The notes beneath the pieces were generated by a model. It saw nothing but the letters and a program-made list of their open reading frames with translations. It ran no database searches and was not told where the DNA came from. From Leptospira sp. (GTDB lineage Bacteria > Spirochaetota > Leptospiria > Leptospirales > Leptospiraceae), in contig JAPZRK010000081.1 in assembly GCA_027531445.1 (NCBI GenBank), forward strand, positions 1-51,941: 51,941 nt of DNA, given 5' to 3'. Shown here in pieces: positions 51,531 through 51,941 of the stretch (position 1 is the first letter of the stretch; every line of letters starts with the position of its first letter). The position numbers were made by a program, and so were the translations under genes.

Positions 51531-51941
51531 ATGAGCCCATTTTATCTTTCCCTCATCCATAAAGCCCTCAGAATTCTCGTGGCTTTGATTTTTCTCCAAA
51601 CACTTTATTTTAAGTTTTCAGGAGCGCCTGAGTCCGTGTTTATTTTCTCAAGTTTAGGAGTGGAGCCCTGGGGGAGATTTGCCGCAGGTTTCATAGAACT
51701 CCTAGTTTGTGTTCTTTTTGTCTTTCCTGGTACAGTATGGCTCGGCGCATTTATGGGTCTAGGAACCATGTTTGGAGCCATGATCAGTCATATTTTTATT
51801 CTTGGAATTGAAGTTGAAAAAGATGGGGGATTGCTGTTTTCTCTCGCAACTTTCTGTTTCATTGGAAGCGCCATTTTACTTGTATGGGAACGCCAAAAGG
51901 TCTTCAGCCTAATCAATATGCTCCTCAGAAAGGGAAACAAA
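51531..51941 (+). CDS. DoxX-like integral membrane protein (partial, 3' end beyond window)
   Basis: 137 codons are open from ATG 51531 to the window edge. The translation begins MSPFYLSLIHKALRILVALI and has about four hydrophobic helices, with LQTLYFKFSGAPES after the first, RFAAGFIELLVCVLF in the second, LGAFMGLGTMFGAMISHI in the third and a final one near residue 110. This is the DoxX/SURF4-type layout (LxxxFxxxGxxK at helix 1, then a G/A-rich E-containing helix). AAAGGA precedes the ATG. It follows the AraC regulator and is probably its target. Function in the family is uncertain (membrane redox or stress-related). Confidence 0.78.
   Translation, partial: MSPFYLSLIHKALRILVALIFLQTLYFKFSGAPESVFIFSSLGVEPWGRFAAGFIELLVCVLFVFPGTVWLGAFMGLGTMFGAMISHIFILGIEVEKDGGLLFSLATFCFIGSAILLVWERQKVFSLINMLLRKGNK

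Overview
The window looks like a chromosomal segment of a spirochaete of the genus Leptospira or a close relative. This rests on gene content and protein style, not on a database match: an LL-diaminopimelate aminotransferase route to lysine/peptidoglycan, many secreted or lipidated proteins of no recognised family, a FapA (DUF342) protein, a bactofilin, two MBOAT acyltransferases, short intergenic gaps and moderately A+T-rich DNA. I cannot tell the species. No insertion sequence, prophage, CRISPR array or rRNA operon is visible. No gap between genes exceeds 300 bases.

Layout. 1-3 kb (minus): an MBOAT acyltransferase cut by the window edge, its SGNH-hydrolase partner and a membrane protein. 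3-7.6 kb (minus): tRNA-Val(GAC), a small UvrD-type helicase, then a tightly overlapped rhomboid / lipoate ligase / glyA operon. 7.6-11 kb (plus): a metallo-beta-lactamase-fold hydrolase and PBP1A. 11-15.7 kb: a small secreted protein, then (minus) SppA, a second MBOAT and an unknown membrane-anchored protein, then a divergent aldose epimerase. 15.8-21.4 kb: a small excisionase-like HTH protein, a LOG-family protein, L28, endonuclease III, a degenerate metallophosphatase-like protein that overlaps nth antisense, a UbiA/UbiX pair and a hotdog thioesterase. 21.4-24 kb: pyrB, a DUF2203 protein, dapL. 24-30.8 kb (plus): two secreted proteins of unknown function, a CBS/PAS/Fis-type DNA-binding protein with a histone-like tail, rho, rpmE, a NifU-like/pentapeptide fusion, a small protein, a STAS protein and a lipoprotein. 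30.9-35.3 kb (minus): a four-gene operon with two RNA methyltransferases, a glycosyltransferase-like protein and FapA. 35.4-39 kb (minus): a lytic transglycosylase and citrate synthase, closed by a clear terminator. 39-44.9 kb (plus): a seven-gene run built around a bactofilin, pdxA and a DegT aminotransferase. 44.9-50.4 kb (minus): sucB-lpdA-sucA, the complete 2-oxoglutarate dehydrogenase complex. 50.5 kb to the end (plus): an AraC regulator and a DoxX-like membrane protein cut by the window edge.

Shared themes are envelope building and turnover (PBP1A, lytic transglycosylase, SppA, bactofilin, MBOAT/SGNH, DapL) and central metabolism (gltA, sucAB-lpdA, glyA, lipoate ligase, pyrB, pdxA). The least ordinary stretch is 23.9-29.6 kb. 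Two neighbouring genes there have their start codons inside perfect inverted repeats. One of them encodes a regulator with a Fis-type helix-turn-helix but no AAA+ domain and a lysine-rich histone-H1-like tail. A scaffold-like Fe-S domain is fused to pentapeptide repeats a little further on.
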